Below the pieces are notes generated by a model. That model ran no database searches. It saw only the letters and a list, made by a program, of their open reading frames with translations, and was not told where the DNA came from. Shown one piece after another: positions 44,466 to 53,250 of a DNA stretch of 64,000 nt (position 1 is the stretch's first letter; each line of letters opens with the position of its first letter). Position numbers and translations under genes: made by a program. This DNA comes from Prosthecobacter debontii (GTDB lineage Bacteria; Verrucomicrobiota; Verrucomicrobiia; Verrucomicrobiales; Verrucomicrobiaceae): assembly GCF_900167535.1 (NCBI RefSeq), contig NZ_FUYE01000013.1, positions 103,948 to 167,947 of the forward strand, given 5' to 3'.

Positions 44466-44509
44466 CTGTTCAAATGAGTGATTGACACGCTGTTCAAAAG
44501 AACTATTCC
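44466..44509 (+). promoter_or_regulatory. Candidate promoter with direct repeats
   Basis: A consensus -35 TTGACA (44482-44487) and a weaker -10 TATTCC (44504-44509) are 16 bp apart. Two CTGTTCAAA direct repeats (44466-44474 and 44490-44498) are 24 bp apart, one upstream of the -35 and one in the spacer, where GTTCAAAAGAAC also forms a short palindrome. The layout suggests a regulator-binding site controlling the small gene and possibly the polysaccharide genes downstream. Confidence 0.45.
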
Positions 44510-44540
44510 ATGCGCCACGCAATTGAATTCTGCGTCACCC

Positions 44541-44780
44541 ATGAACCAACTCCGACACACCAAAATCTCTCGTTTGTTCCGTCAGTTGAAGCACGTGATT
44601 CACGCCGATGAGGGGCCGCTGGTGCGGCGCAGAAACTTGCTTTCCAGCCGAGATGGGGATGTTCAGTTGGAGTTGGACTTCGGGGATGCTCGTGGGGCGT
44701 TGAGTCGTCGCCAATGGCTTATGCCTGAGGCTGATGAGGGGCTGAACGGTCCGGTGGAATGGATCCCATTGGGGCGCTAA
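44541..44780 (+). CDS. Hypothetical small protein
   Basis: A 79-residue basic protein beginning MNQLRHTKISRLFRQLKHVI, with no membrane segment or recognised motif. Support is modest: it has a good promoter candidate 30 bp upstream, a clean ATG and stop, and plausible composition. The opposite strand is also open here but has no start signal of comparable quality. It precedes the exopolysaccharide export genes by 166 bp. Confidence 0.4.
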   Translation: MNQLRHTKISRLFRQLKHVIHADEGPLVRRRNLLSSRDGDVQLELDFGDARGALSRRQWLMPEADEGLNGPVEWIPLGR

Positions 44781-44946
44781 AACGCGGCTTTGGACGACTC
44801 GGATTGGTATAAATGTGATTTTTGTGCCAATCCGTTCACTGTTCAGGTGCTTTTTAGGATGGACAACAGGCATCACAGTTGCTTTTATCGATTTTCATCG
44901 AATTGGAATTTTCTCCGATTCTCTGCGTTTTCTCTCCCCCAACCGT

Positions 44947-46683
44947 ATGTTTGCACGATTAACCTCCCTCCGCCGCTCATCGCTGATCGCTCTTGCCTTA
45001 GGTGTTGTGCAGATGGCTGGTGTCTCTTCTGTCCTCGCTCAATACGGCGCTTCTCCCACACAGACAGGTTTGTTCTTCGACGATCTACGCGCCCGTCAAA
45101 AAGCGGAAAAAGCAGCCACCACAGGCACTCGCGATGGTGATGTGACCTATGACTATGACAGCGGCATCTATCGCTCCAACGAAGACTCCGCCATGGGCCA
45201 GCGCACGACTGACTATCAGACCGCGCGTGAATTGAGCCGTCCATCCGTCCGCAGTGGTAGCGCCGCTTATTCTGCCCGCACCGTGGGTGACTACACCAAC
45301 TACGCTGGCCAATACACCTCTCCGACCGGCTTCTTCGCTCCCACCTACGTTTCCGACCCCTTCTTGAATGGTCGCCGTAATGTGCGCGTGGGACCGATTA
45401 ACATCGGTTTTGGACTCTATCAGGGCTTCGAATACAACGATAACATCAATCGTTCTGGCACCAACCCGACCGGGGATTTCATCAGCACCACCTTGCTGAA
45501 CATCGACGCCAACTATCAGATCACCCAAAACAACCGGTTGTCTCTCTCCACGGCGATTGGTTTTGACCACTATTTCAATCATCCTGAATTGGCTCCCTAC
45601 GGTGGTGGTGATTTCGTGCTGAACGTGCTCCCTGGCAGCACCATCGCCTTCGACATCAAGGCAGGTCCGGTCTTCATCACTGTTTATAACCGCACCTCTG
45701 TGCGTCCTGCGGTGCAAAACGACTTCGCTCTGACCCGCACTCAGGTCTTCGGGGTTCTGCAAAATGACACGGGTGTGGCTGCTAACTGGCGCATCAATTC
45801 TGCCTGGACGCTGGCCGTGAACTACATGCACTCCTTTGCGGATCCTTTGGAGGAAGATAATAGCGGTGACCCTGTCAATAACAGCGGTAACTTTGGTCGC
45901 ACGACGGATTCCATTCATGCCTCGCTCACCTACAGCCCTACTGGCACCTGGGTAGCAGGTCTGGAAGGCGGTATCACTTCATTGAAGTATGACAGTAACT
46001 TCAACAATGATGGTATGCTCAGTAACATCGGTGCCTTCTTCGTTCTGCCCATTGGCAACACGACTTACATCCGCCTTGCTGCCGGTTATCAGGACTTCTC
46101 CTTCGATGATCCAAGTGATCCTGGCACAGCTGCGCCACAATCCACGGGTGATCAATCCGATTTGAGTGACTTCTATTACGGCGTGACGATCAGTAATCAG
46201 CTCAATTCCCGCGTCAGTCACTCCCTGTCCTTCGGTCATGAGTCGTCTCTGAACGTTACCTCGAACTACATCACCTCCGACTACATCAACTACGGTTTGT
46301 CGGTGATCGCCTGGAAGGGGAGCCGTATCTCTTTGAGCGGTTATTATGAACAGGCTGAGGGTTCCGGCGGATTGTATGCTCAAGATCTCAGCCAGTATGG
46401 TGTTGACCTCTATATCGCTCATAAGCTGAGTTCCAAAGCTACCCTTGGTGCGGGCTATCACTTTGGTCGGACGGATACCGATGCGGTGGGGGATGCAGCT
46501 TCTCGCGGTAACTTCGACCAGCACGCTCTGAACTTCGATATCACCTATGCGCTGTCTCCGAAGGCCAGTTTGGTTCTGGGTTACCGCTATTATGTGACCG
46601 ATGTCACATCCGGCCCGGGTGAATTCAACGATCAAGACTTCGAGCAGAACCGCTTTATCCTCGGTTTCAATTACAACTTCTAA
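44947..46683 (+). CDS. Outer-membrane beta-barrel protein of an exopolysaccharide locus
   Basis: A 578-residue exported protein. A signal peptide (RRSSLIALALGVVQMAG, cleaved after VLAQ) precedes a polar N-terminal region of about 130 residues and then alternating beta strands with aromatic girdles to the end, for example NIGFGLYQGFEYNDNINRSG near residue 155, finishing in FILGFNYNF with the terminal Phe expected for BamA-assembled barrels. Gene order (barrel, Wza-like, Wzc-like) suggests an EpsL/outer-membrane-porin role in polysaccharide export. No enzymatic motif. The ATG at 44947 is chosen for the signal peptide. Confidence 0.82.
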   Translation: MFARLTSLRRSSLIALALGVVQMAGVSSVLAQYGASPTQTGLFFDDLRARQKAEKAATTGTRDGDVTYDYDSGIYRSNEDSAMGQRTTDYQTARELSRPSVRSGSAAYSARTVGDYTNYAGQYTSPTGFFAPTYVSDPFLNGRRNVRVGPINIGFGLYQGFEYNDNINRSGTNPTGDFISTTLLNIDANYQITQNNRLSLSTAIGFDHYFNHPELAPYGGGDFVLNVLPGSTIAFDIKAGPVFITVYNRTSVRPAVQNDFALTRTQVFGVLQNDTGVAANWRINSAWTLAVNYMHSFADPLEEDNSGDPVNNSGNFGRTTDSIHASLTYSPTGTWVAGLEGGITSLKYDSNFNNDGMLSNIGAFFVLPIGNTTYIRLAAGYQDFSFDDPSDPGTAAPQSTGDQSDLSDFYYGVTISNQLNSRVSHSLSFGHESSLNVTSNYITSDYINYGLSVIAWKGSRISLSGYYEQAEGSGGLYAQDLSQYGVDLYIAHKLSSKATLGAGYHFGRTDTDAVGDAASRGNFDQHALNFDITYALSPKASLVLGYRYYVTDVTSGPGEFNDQDFEQNRFILGFNYNF

Positions 46684-46734
46684 CCGAGTCCTGCGGCTTT
46701 CCGCATCCGGTAACCGTTTACTTTCTTGATCTGT

Positions 46735-47463
46735 ATGTCCGTTCGTCGTCTGTGTGCTCTTCTTCTGTTGGCTTCTGCCAGTTGGTCCTTCGCTCAGGAT
46801 CCTGGCTATCGTGAAGTCGATGATCGCCGCACCCAGCCGACTCAGGCTCCGGTGCCCACGGGAGATATCGCTCGGTCTGCCGCCGTGCTCAACTCCATGG
46901 AAGTTCTCGATGACAGCCAGATGATCGAGCCTGGAGATGTGATCAGTATGCGTGTGGTGGAAGACCGCCGTGAGCCTCAGCAGATGCGTGTGGGGGCGAC
47001 CGGTGAGGTATATGCGCCGCATATCGGTCTGGTCAAAGCCGCTGGTCGCACCTGCAAGCAGTTGGCCTTCGATGTGAAGCGTCGCTTGGAGCAGAGCTTT
47101 TATAACGTCGCTACCGTGGTGGTCGCCATCGACCTGAAACGTCAAGATGACCCGAACGCCCGCTTGCGTTACTCCAGTTCCGAGATCGACTTTTTCACCG
47201 TCTATGGCCAAGTACTGCGCCAGGGCAAATACGAGCTGCCTCAGGACGAAGACGTTACTATCAGCCAGGCTATCCTGCGTGCTGGTGGTTTTGCTCAGTT
47301 TGCTAACCCTCAGAAGGTTAAGCTGGTGCGCAAGACTCCGCAGGGAAACAAGACCATCGTCGTCAATCTGGACAGCATCATGCGTCAGGGGAACCTGGAA
47401 TATGACGTCTATCTCCGGAATAACGATGTGATCATTGTGGATGAGAAAAAGGTGAACTTCTGA
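46735..47463 (+). CDS. Polysaccharide export protein (Wza-like, Poly_export/SLBB)
   Basis: A 242-residue exported protein: signal peptide VRRLCALLLLASASWSFAQ, a Poly_export domain beginning QMIEPGDVISMRVVEDR near residue 62 and an SLBB-like domain with DFFTVYGQVLRQGKYELPQ near 152 and VTISQAILRAGGFAQFANPQ near 178, ending DVIIVDEKKVNF. This is the periplasmic/outer-membrane part of a Wzx/Wzy-type export channel, shorter than Wza and without a lipobox. It starts 51 bp after the barrel gene and is followed by the tyrosine kinase. Confidence 0.9.
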   Translation: MSVRRLCALLLLASASWSFAQDPGYREVDDRRTQPTQAPVPTGDIARSAAVLNSMEVLDDSQMIEPGDVISMRVVEDRREPQQMRVGATGEVYAPHIGLVKAAGRTCKQLAFDVKRRLEQSFYNVATVVVAIDLKRQDDPNARLRYSSSEIDFFTVYGQVLRQGKYELPQDEDVTISQAILRAGGFAQFANPQKVKLVRKTPQGNKTIVVNLDSIMRQGNLEYDVYLRNNDVIIVDEKKVNF

Positions 47464-47594
47464 ACGTGAGACGGACGCAGGGAGTCTCTTTTAGAACCAC
47501 GGATGGCTTGACGTTTTGTATGCAAAGACCGCAGAATGCGGCATGTTGGCCTAGCAGTGTCATCCTTGCGGCAAGCCCACACTTACTTTAGAAC

Positions 47595-49796
47595 GTGAAC
47601 AATCCACCGAATCTCCCCCTTGATCCGAACCTGACGCTGCCAGGGGCCATCCCTTCGTCCAACCTGAATCGGATTCACGAGACTTCCGCCAAGTTTCAGC
47701 GTTACAAGCTGCTTCTGGCCCGGCGCTGGTGGTTCCTGCTTTTAACCGCCAGCATCGGCGTCTGTGTCCAGGCGCTTTTGATCATGAACGAGCCAGTGAC
47801 CTACACGTCTTTGGCTAAGCTCGTTGCGGGCGGCCGCATGGTCGCCCAAGGGGATCTGAACTGGCAGGAAACCATGCAGGATTTCTACGGCACCATCATT
47901 GAAACCCTCGAAAGTGCCGACCTCAAAAAACGCACTCTAACGCGCGTTCAGGCGCTGCATCCGGACCTGAAAGACTCGGAGGTGGAGATCAAGGTCACGC
48001 AGACTCGCGGATCTGCCATCTTTAACGTTTTTGCCATCGGGGCCGAGCAAAAATACACCCAGATCTTCCTGGAGGCATTGCTGGATGAGTTTGTCTCCTT
48101 CCGTCAGCAGATCCGTGAGCAGGGCCTTGAGCGTGCCCTGAATACTTTTACCGAGACGGTGGTGAAAAAGAGCAAGGAACTTCAAGATCGTGCCGCTGCG
48201 TTGGAGGCTTTTCGCAAGGCCAATAACATCGTCACCCTCAACAACGGTAACAACGAGGCCGCCGCTTTGCTGAGCAACTTGACGGTCAAAAAGAAGTTCT
48301 TGGAGATGGAGCTTAATGACATCACTCTCGCGCTTCAGGACGTGGATAATGCCATGAGCAACCGCGAGCGCGGACTGGCGGCAGGCACCATGACCCCCGC
48401 CCAAGCTGCCACTGCTGCGGATGCAGCCGCTCCCAAAGTGGAGTCTGCTCAAGGCAGCATGGGATTGACGTCCGTGGAGCGGGACTATCTGGAGACGCGT
48501 AAGAAGATCCTGCGACTCGAGTCAGAGCGCGTCAAACTCCTGAAATCCTTCAAGGCTCAGCATCCGATGATCGTCGATATTGACGAGGAAATTGAAGCCG
48601 AAAAAAGTTTGCTGACCAATTTCCAGCAGGAAATCGTGAAGGAATTGCGCGGACAGCAGGCTGACCTGGAACGTCGAGTTCGGGGTCTGGAGCAACAGAT
48701 CGCCGCTCAGGCGAAAGAGGCGGTTGAACTCGGTGGCAAGCTGGCTCAGCACGAGCGTTTGGAGAAAGAGTTTGAGGCCACCAAGCTGGCCCATGACCGC
48801 ATGTTTGAGCGTGTGCAGGAGTTCCAGCAGCTTCAGAACGTGCAGACCGACTATGTGGCCATTCAGGAGCATGCTTCCTTAGCCCTCAAGTCGGACCCTG
48901 AATGGGTGCAGCCTCTGGTCATCGGATTGGTGGTCGGTCTTGTGGCTGGTGGCCTGATCTTGCTCGTCTTTGATCGCCTGGATGACCGCATGAACTCTTT
49001 TGCCGAGTTCCAGTCCCTGTTCCCCAATGAAGCCGTGCTGGGGCAGGTGCCAGAGCAGCGTCAGCGAGGGGATGTGAAGCTCCTTCAGCCAAATGATGAC
49101 CGCCATCTTTACGCCGAGGCCTTCCGCAATATCCGCTCTTCCATCCTTTTCAAGAACTGGCAGGGCCAGCCGCCAAAGACCATCCTGGTCACCAGCGCCG
49201 TGCCGAATGAAGGGAAAACGACCGTTACCTCCAATTTGGCCATTACCCTCGCCCTCGGTGGTGCACGTGTGCTCCTGGCCGACTGTGACCTCCGTCGTGG
49301 TGGGGTGAATGAACTCTTCAAGCAGCCAGTCAGCCCTGGCTTGAGCGAGGTCCTCCGCGGTGGCCTGCACTGGCGCGATGCCGTCCAGGAGACGCCGATC
49401 CGTAACCTGCATCTGCTGCCTCGCGGTGCCGTCTATGATCAGACCTCCGAGATGCTCCTCTCGAAGACGGCGGAAGATGTGTTGCATGAAATGGGGGCTG
49501 AATACGATTACGTCGTCTTCGATAGCGCCCCAGTTCTCGTAGCTGATGATACGGGTAGCTTTGCGCCGAAGATCGACACTGTTCTCTTCGTCGTTCGCAT
49601 GTCGTCCACCATGGCCCGCCTCAGCGGTAAGGCTCTCGACCTGCTCTATGAACGCCAAGTGAATGTGGGCGGTGTCATTCTCAACCGTGCTTCCACGAGC
49701 TTGAAGGAATACACTTATTACAACTACGCCAGCTATTATTACACGCCTCAGCCCGGCGCCAAGAAAGCTCCTCTAGACGCGCAGATCGTTTCCTGA
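47595..49796 (+). CDS. Polysaccharide co-polymerase/tyrosine autokinase (Wzc-like)
   Basis: A 733-residue inner-membrane protein controlling polysaccharide chain length and export. Wzz-type periplasmic domain lies between helices at about 42-63 and 437-458, with extended coiled coil (about 300-415). The cytoplasmic BY-kinase domain has Walker A VPNEGKTTVTSNLA near residue 537, Walker A' RVLLADCDLRRGG near 556, Walker B YDYVVFDSAPVLVADD near 638 and a tyrosine-rich tail YTYYNYASYYYTP for autophosphorylation. GTG start at 47595. It ends the three-gene export unit; an intrinsic terminator follows. Confidence 0.93.
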   Translation: MNNPPNLPLDPNLTLPGAIPSSNLNRIHETSAKFQRYKLLLARRWWFLLLTASIGVCVQALLIMNEPVTYTSLAKLVAGGRMVAQGDLNWQETMQDFYGTIIETLESADLKKRTLTRVQALHPDLKDSEVEIKVTQTRGSAIFNVFAIGAEQKYTQIFLEALLDEFVSFRQQIREQGLERALNTFTETVVKKSKELQDRAAALEAFRKANNIVTLNNGNNEAAALLSNLTVKKKFLEMELNDITLALQDVDNAMSNRERGLAAGTMTPAQAATAADAAAPKVESAQGSMGLTSVERDYLETRKKILRLESERVKLLKSFKAQHPMIVDIDEEIEAEKSLLTNFQQEIVKELRGQQADLERRVRGLEQQIAAQAKEAVELGGKLAQHERLEKEFEATKLAHDRMFERVQEFQQLQNVQTDYVAIQEHASLALKSDPEWVQPLVIGLVVGLVAGGLILLVFDRLDDRMNSFAEFQSLFPNEAVLGQVPEQRQRGDVKLLQPNDDRHLYAEAFRNIRSSILFKNWQGQPPKTILVTSAVPNEGKTTVTSNLAITLALGGARVLLADCDLRRGGVNELFKQPVSPGLSEVLRGGLHWRDAVQETPIRNLHLLPRGAVYDQTSEMLLSKTAEDVLHEMGAEYDYVVFDSAPVLVADDTGSFAPKIDTVLFVVRMSSTMARLSGKALDLLYERQVNVGGVILNRASTSLKEYTYYNYASYYYTPQPGAKKAPLDAQIVS

Positions 49797-49820
49797 GACA
49801 AAGTTAAACTTTTTCCCTTA

Positions 49821-49857
49821 TCCGCGTTAGTTTATCTGACCAACGCGGATTTTTTTG
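49821..49857 (+). terminator. Intrinsic terminator after the wzc-like gene
   Basis: A perfect 9-bp stem ATCCGCGTT/AACGCGGAT with a 13-nt loop is followed immediately by a run of seven T residues. It closes the exopolysaccharide export operon. Confidence 0.85.
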
Positions 49858-49987
49858 TGCATTGAACATTACCGAGTTTCAAGGTCACCCTCCTGCTAGG
49901 AGTGCACAGCATGCGGTCAGTGTTGTGAGGCGATGCCGGCATCTTTGAGACTGGTTGCATGCATTAATGCCGACCGTCCCTGTGGGC

Positions 49988-52900
49988 TCAATAGCGTGTG
50001 ATGGTCTCGTGGAGATTCAGCACCACACGGCAGACGCTGGTCCAGGCGGCGAGTTCGGGGAGATTGCCTTGAGGAGCGGGGCGTAAGCCGGTGGAGATAA
50101 GCTTTTGAGCGTCAGCGGGGGCGGCTTGATAGGTCTCGCGCTGGATTTTGAGAAAAGCTAACAGACTTTGTTGTTCGTTGGGCTTGGGCGCACGAGCCAG
50201 AGTTCGCTGGTAAATGGTGTTGATGCGGTCCTGATCGCTGCCTGCTGGGAGGTTTTCAGCAAAGGTGCGAGCGGCTTCGACAAAGGTGGGGTCATTCAGC
50301 AGGGTGAGGGCCTGCTGTGGGGTGTTGGACACATTCCGGGACGCGGTGCATTCATCGCGGGCCGGGGCATCAAAGTTGGCCAACATCGGATGCAGGAAGG
50401 TGCGCTGCCAATGCATGTAAACGCCGCGCCGCCATTGACGATCATCCGTGCTGGCGATGTAGTCGCGACTGGGGAATTGCAGGTTCTCATAATAACCGCC
50501 CGGTTGATAGGGCTTCACACTGGGGCCACCGATGTCCAGATTGATCAGACCGGTGATGAAGAGGGCATTGTCACGCACAAACTCGGCATCAAGACGACGT
50601 GGGTTTTGATAGGCCAGCAAACGGTTGCCAGGATCGATGTCACTGAGTTCAGGGCGGGTGCGGCTATCCTGCTGATAGGTGGCGCTGGTGACCATGAGGC
50701 GCATGACGTGTTGGATATCCCAACCACTGTCACGGAACTCCGCCGCCAGCCAGTCGAGCAATTCGGGATGGCTGGGGGTCTCGCCTTGGGCACCGAGGTC
50801 ATCCACAGCTTGGGAGAGGCCATTGCCAAAGAACTGCTTCCACAGGCGGTTGACGAAGGTGCGCGCGGTCAGCGGGTTTTGTGGGGAGGTGAGCCAGCGG
50901 GCGAGGTCCAATCGAGATTGGCGGGGACTGTTGGCGGGTAAAGCACCTGCGATGAAGGCGGGCGGTGCGGGCGGGCAGATTTCACCGGTTTCATCCATCC
51001 AGTTGCCACGCGGGAGACGGCGAATGGTGAGCGGTTCTTGGACGGCCACGGTGACCTGCGTCCAGGCCCGGCCATCGTTGCATTCCAGCACCTGAGCGTG
51101 CAGGGATTTCCAGGTGGTGAGCGCTTCGCTCTTTTGGCCCGATTGCAGCAGCCAGGCTTGGGCATAGAGAGGGGAAGTCAGGTCCTCTTTTTCCAAGCTG
51201 GCTTGGAGGGGAGTGATCCAGTTCTTCGCCAAGGGGGACGGAGGCGAAACGGATGCAAAGGCAAGCCGGAGACAGCCAGCGCTGTGATTGCTCAAGCGCA
51301 TCGAAAAGGTCTCGTCTGGTTGGAGATCTACGGGCTGATCCAAAAGGTAAATGCCCGTGTGCGGAGCGTGAGTTTGGCGGATGGAGGTCTTCCATCCGCT
51401 GACGATTCCGGGGACTTCAGCGGTGCTGGAATATCGCGGTTCTTTGAGGTCGGCATCGGCATGGAAGGGTGAGACGGGGGTATCCTTCGCTGCACCGCTG
51501 TGACGGACACTGAAGCTGGGCGTGAGAGCGAGGCCATTGGTGGCTCCATTGAGCTCGATGCTGCCTTGGTGGGCAGCGTCTGGCAGGAGCTCGAGGCGGA
51601 CGGCGGCAATGCGAGTGGGTTGGCTTGCCTTGTAGGTCAGGGTGGTGTTCTGAGCTGCCTTGGCTTGAATCAGCAGGCGATTTTGTGAAGCGGCCGTGAT
51701 ACGGGAGTCATCGACGGATTTGGCATCGGTTGGCTTAGGCTTGGGCGGCGCTCCTTTTTTGGAGGGCGGAGCGAGGGTGGTCTGGGCCTCGAAGGTGGGA
51801 CTGAACCAGCCTTCGGGATGGGTTTTCAACCGAGCCAAGGTATCTCGCCGCCACTGCTGCACCTCGGTTTTAGGCGCGGCTTGCAGGGCTTTGAGGGCGA
51901 TCTGGTCCATCTGAGTCTTCAGGTGGGCTAGGCGCTTCTGGAGGTAGGGGCTATCCACCTGGAGCTCGGGCGGGAAGGGGTGCTCGTTGCTCCAGCCCTT
52001 CAGTTCTTCCACGGGAGTATAACCATAACTGGAATATACGCCAAACTGCTTCACATCCGCGAAGTAGGCGGACATGGCATAGAAGTCATGGGCGGTGAAG
52101 GGATCGAACTTATGGTCATGGCACTCGGCGCAACCGAGCGTGGCCCCCAGCCAGGTGCCGCCGATGGTGCGCACGCGATCTGCCTGATATTTGGCCAGGT
52201 ATTCCTTCGGCTGAGCACCGCCTTCACGGGTCATCATGTTCAGGCGGTTGAAGCCTGTAGCGATGAGTTGTTCCGTGGTCGGATTGGGCAGGAGATCACC
52301 GGCCAGTTGTTCGAGAGTGAATTGATCGAATCGTTTGTTCGTATTGAACGCAGCGATCACATAATCCCGATAGGGAAAGACGCGCTGATTTTGATCTCCA
52401 TGGAAACCGACGGTGTCGCTGAAGCGAGCCACATCCAGCCACCACGCGGCCCAGCGCTCGCCAAAGTGAGGGGATTCCATCAAGCGAGTGGTCCAGGTCT
52501 CGACCGCCTTTTGGGGATCTCGGGTGAAATCTTGCTCGAATGCGCTGACCTCTGCTGGGGAAGGCGGCAGACCCACGAGGTCCAGGCTCAGACGCCGGAT
52601 CAAGGTGTGGGCATCGGCTTGGGGGGAAGGGGCAATACCTTTAGCGCTGAGAGCGGCCTGAATAAAGGCATCGATGGCAGGTTTGTCCGAGGTGCCAGCG
52701 GGTAAAGTCGGTTTGACCAAAGGTGTGTAAGCCCAATGAGGTTCATACGGGGCACCTTGGCGAATCCATTCGGCGAGGATTTCCTTCTGCTCGGCGGTGA
52801 GGGTTTTCTTCGACTCCGGCGGCGGCATCAGGTCATCTTCATCATGGGTGAGGATACGATCCATGAGACTGCTTTTCTCAGGCTTTCCAGGGGTGATAGC

Positions 52901-53095
52901 TTTCATCTCGATCGCGGCCTCCCGCACATCTAGGCGCAGGTCGGCCTCACGATGGTTTTTGTCTGGTCCATGGCAGGCAAAGCAGTTGTCGGAGAGGATG
53001 GGCCGGATGTCTCGGTTGTAACGCAATGGCCCCGCCGCAGTGGCGAATACGGGCGGAGCCAAAAGAGCTAGGAATAGAAGCGTGCGGACCATCAT
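49988..53095 (-). CDS. PSCyt1/DUF1549/DUF1553 planctomycete-type protein
   Basis: A 1035-residue exported protein of a family greatly expanded in Planctomycetes and Verrucomicrobia. Signal peptide TLLFLALLAPPVFATAAG; cytochrome c-like haem motif CFACHGPDKNHREADLRLD near residue 38; DUF1549 with HWAYTPLVKP and RWAAWWLDVARFSDTVGFH near 210, LAGDLLPNPTTEQLIATGFN near 265 and GCAECHDHKFDPFT near 324; a lectin-like insert about 420-640 preceded by a Pro/Lys linker; then DUF1553 with RTFVNRLWKQFFGNGLSQAV near 750. Role unknown, probably redox-linked carbohydrate processing. The usual DUF1501 partner gene is not adjacent. Confidence 0.92.
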   Translation of the reverse strand: MMVRTLLFLALLAPPVFATAAGPLRYNRDIRPILSDNCFACHGPDKNHREADLRLDVREAAIEMKAITPGKPEKSSLMDRILTHDEDDLMPPPESKKTLTAEQKEILAEWIRQGAPYEPHWAYTPLVKPTLPAGTSDKPAIDAFIQAALSAKGIAPSPQADAHTLIRRLSLDLVGLPPSPAEVSAFEQDFTRDPQKAVETWTTRLMESPHFGERWAAWWLDVARFSDTVGFHGDQNQRVFPYRDYVIAAFNTNKRFDQFTLEQLAGDLLPNPTTEQLIATGFNRLNMMTREGGAQPKEYLAKYQADRVRTIGGTWLGATLGCAECHDHKFDPFTAHDFYAMSAYFADVKQFGVYSSYGYTPVEELKGWSNEHPFPPELQVDSPYLQKRLAHLKTQMDQIALKALQAAPKTEVQQWRRDTLARLKTHPEGWFSPTFEAQTTLAPPSKKGAPPKPKPTDAKSVDDSRITAASQNRLLIQAKAAQNTTLTYKASQPTRIAAVRLELLPDAAHQGSIELNGATNGLALTPSFSVRHSGAAKDTPVSPFHADADLKEPRYSSTAEVPGIVSGWKTSIRQTHAPHTGIYLLDQPVDLQPDETFSMRLSNHSAGCLRLAFASVSPPSPLAKNWITPLQASLEKEDLTSPLYAQAWLLQSGQKSEALTTWKSLHAQVLECNDGRAWTQVTVAVQEPLTIRRLPRGNWMDETGEICPPAPPAFIAGALPANSPRQSRLDLARWLTSPQNPLTARTFVNRLWKQFFGNGLSQAVDDLGAQGETPSHPELLDWLAAEFRDSGWDIQHVMRLMVTSATYQQDSRTRPELSDIDPGNRLLAYQNPRRLDAEFVRDNALFITGLINLDIGGPSVKPYQPGGYYENLQFPSRDYIASTDDRQWRRGVYMHWQRTFLHPMLANFDAPARDECTASRNVSNTPQQALTLLNDPTFVEAARTFAENLPAGSDQDRINTIYQRTLARAPKPNEQQSLLAFLKIQRETYQAAPADAQKLISTGLRPAPQGNLPELAAWTSVCRVVLNLHETITRY

Positions 53096-53250
53096 GAGAA
53101 GAACGTCTGGGAAGACCTACGCTATCAAAACGGGACTGTTTTCGGCAGGGCATGGACACATCCGCTCGGTGCCACGTCGGGAACTATGCACGATCGGTGA
53201 ATAAACCGGGCTCCTGGTGGGTCTATCGTTCATTCCCAACCGTTTCCCCC

